64,000 nt of DNA from Caulobacter ginsengisoli. Its GTDB lineage: Bacteria > Pseudomonadota > Alphaproteobacteria > Caulobacterales > Caulobacteraceae. The notes beneath the pieces were generated by a model. That model was not told the DNA's origin and did not search any database. It saw only the letters and a list, made by a program, of their open reading frames with translations. A program made the position numbers and the translations under genes. Positions 62,678 through 64,000 of this stretch are shown here, in pieces; position 1 is the first letter of the stretch, and every line of letters begins with the position of its first letter. The DNA lies in assembly GCF_030814835.1 (NCBI RefSeq), contig NZ_JAUSVS010000002.1, positions 620,001 to 684,000 on the forward strand, written 5' to 3'.

Positions 62678-62779
62678 GGGGTCTCCCGCACGGCAACGAA
62701 GGGCGCAGGGGAGCCCCAGAACGGACAGAAGTCCAGAACGGGTCCCGGCCCTGACCGCCTGGCCAGGGCCGGGTCGGTT

Positions 62780-63985
62780 CTAGGCCTCGACGGCCAGGCT
62801 GAACCAGGTGCGGTAGTGTCCGCCGTCGCCGTTGTAGTCGATGGTGAAGCGCGGGGCCGGATCGGCGGTCAGGCCGCACTGGTCGTAGTAGGACTTGGTG
62901 GCCGCGCCGAGGTAGAGGATGATGGTCCTGGCGGCGATCAGGTCATCCTCGAACAGGCCGATCAGCCAGTCGATGAACAACCCGACCAGTATGCCGGTCA
63001 GCGCGCCCAGGGCGGTGCCCAGCGGGCCGAAGAACGAACCCAGCGCGGCCCCGATGGCGGCCCCCACGGCCCCGGCCACGGCGCTCTTCACCTCCTCGTC
63101 GATATAGTCCCAGAGCGCCTTGAGGAAGTCGCCGAACCCGCCCTCGTCCTTTTCCGCCATGACCAGCACGGCGGCGTAGGTATGGGGCCAGTTGTTGTTG
63201 ACCGGGATGTTCCAGCGATGCAGGCGCTTGCCCGCGCCGCCATAGGCCCGCCGGTCGTCCTTGTCGAAATCGTCATAGACCAGGAACTGGCTGATCTTGG
63301 TGGTCTCGCCGCTGGGGTTGGTGGCGGTGCCGCCCATGGCGATTTCGTCCGAGCCCGCCTCGCCGTCGGTGGTGTTCAGGCACTTGACCTTGTTGAGGTA
63401 GAGGCTGAGGTGCTTGAACTTGGCCCCGGCCTCGGCGTCGAGCTGGGCCGCGGATTTCTGGCCAGTGTCTTGCGGCTGCTTCTTCCGGACAATCTTGACC
63501 TCGCTGGCGGTGCTGTGGACCGCCTCCAGATGCATGCGCGCCGCGTCGTTCTTGCCGACGGCTTCCAAGGCGGCCTTGAGCTTCTTGCCATCGACCGCGA
63601 CAGGTCCCACCGAGGCGTGAACCATGGCCAGGCCCGTATAGCGCGCGGGCTCCACGGCGCCATAGCGGCCGAAGAAGCTCTCGCGGGTCGCCCGCGGCGC
63701 ATCCAGCATCGCCCTGGCCTTCGCCTGCAGGCGCTGCTTGCCGGCGGCCGGCCGGCTGGCGACGATGCGGGCGAACAACTCGTCGCCGCCCTTGGCCCCG
63801 GCCGGCGTGCGGCCGGCGGCGGCCATGGCGAAGGCCAGCTTCAATCGCGCCTGGATGTCGCCGGCCAGGGCGCGGATTTCCGGCGCCGTGGGGAGGGGAG
63901 GATTGATCTGCAGGATCGAGGGCGAGGCGGCGGGCGTGACGGCCGCCTTGGTTTCGGGACGGGTCTTGGTCAGGGTATCGGGCAT
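62780..63985 (-). CDS. Hypothetical protein with C-terminal glycine-zipper segment
   Basis: A 401-residue protein. A helical N-terminal part of about 190 residues is followed by a beta-rich segment with KVKCLNTTDGEAGSDEIAMGG, then HRWNIPVNNNWPHTYAAVLVMAEKDEGG. A striking hydrophobic run follows at about 303-345 with many Gly spaced by three or four (AGAVGAAIGAALGSFFGPLG), flanked by amphipathic helices. There is no signal peptide. The architecture resembles secreted or membrane-active proteins, but I know no family. GGAGG precedes the ATG. Confident gene, unknown function. Confidence 0.75.
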   Translation of the reverse strand: MPDTLTKTRPETKAAVTPAASPSILQINPPLPTAPEIRALAGDIQARLKLAFAMAAAGRTPAGAKGGDELFARIVASRPAAGKQRLQAKARAMLDAPRATRESFFGRYGAVEPARYTGLAMVHASVGPVAVDGKKLKAALEAVGKNDAARMHLEAVHSTASEVKIVRKKQPQDTGQKSAAQLDAEAGAKFKHLSLYLNKVKCLNTTDGEAGSDEIAMGGTATNPSGETTKISQFLVYDDFDKDDRRAYGGAGKRLHRWNIPVNNNWPHTYAAVLVMAEKDEGGFGDFLKALWDYIDEEVKSAVAGAVGAAIGAALGSFFGPLGTALGALTGILVGLFIDWLIGLFEDDLIAARTIILYLGAATKSYYDQCGLTADPAPRFTIDYNGDGGHYRTWFSLAVEA

Positions 63986-64000
63986 GGCTGTAGCCTCCGG

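Overview
The window is a high-GC chromosomal segment from an alphaproteobacterium, almost certainly a Caulobacter-type member of the Caulobacterales. The main reasons are a flagellin locus with FlbT, FlaF, FlaG, FlaEY-like and FlmG-like proteins, sigma-54 flagellin promoters with FlbD/ftr-like palindromes, and a full CtrA box (TTAA-N7-TTAA). The order glyS-ppdK near the flagellins and sodC-gyrA-coaD-cyclophilins further on also fits Caulobacter as I remember it. Name assignments come from reading protein sequences, not from database searches.

Layout. 1-16 kb: the 3' part of glyS, ppdK, a P-loop kinase-like gene, an M48 membrane protease, a FabH-type ketoacyl synthase, a small outer-membrane barrel with a clear terminator, a sterol-desaturase operon, a Nudix-like regulator/phosphatase/HD operon, a universal stress protein, a lipoprotein, a MoxR ATPase and two small acidic proteins sharing an FPASDP motif. 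14.8-26.5 kb: the flagellin region. The TPR-glycosyltransferase flmG/flbA is divergent from flbT-flaF; then come three flagellins, flaG, a PseH-type acetyltransferase, an UrcA-family gene and a large FlaEY-like protein. FlmG and PseH would build and attach the flagellin sugar, FlbT and FlaF would control flagellin mRNA and secretion, and FlaG the filament. 26.5-33.4 kb: a PadR/HAAS/CPBP operon with a probable auto-operator, ssb, an EamA exporter, a 2OG-Fe(II) oxygenase, a hydrolase pair and sodC.

33.5-44.9 kb: gyrA, coaD, three consecutive cyclophilin genes, an HD hydrolase, a CVNH/beta-gamma-crystallin fusion, an EEP protein, lipoproteins and queA-tgt (queuosine). At 45.0-46.6 kb a 1.5-kb relic of an integrative element sits in the 3' end of tRNA-Lys(UUU). 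It is flanked by 48-bp direct repeats and carries a broken tyrosine recombinase and one membrane-protein cargo gene. Beyond it lie a Phd-antitoxin/PAS fusion, the conserved ATP-grasp/alpha-E/transglutaminase operon, tamA-tamB, a TetR/short-chain-reductase pair with two operators in one promoter, a LytTR/DUF2306 pair, a YghU-type GST, an M28 peptidase and a glycine-zipper protein of unknown function.

Most of the window is ordinary, compact core genome. The points most worth a second look are the tRNA-Lys island, the Phd-PAS protein whose stop codon lies in the att site, and two 154-bp intergenic inverted-repeat elements of identical length. Others are a TGT enzyme lacking two of its zinc cysteines and the repeated use of CTAG as a shared stop for convergent genes. 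I found no rRNA, CRISPR array, complete prophage or intact insertion sequence.
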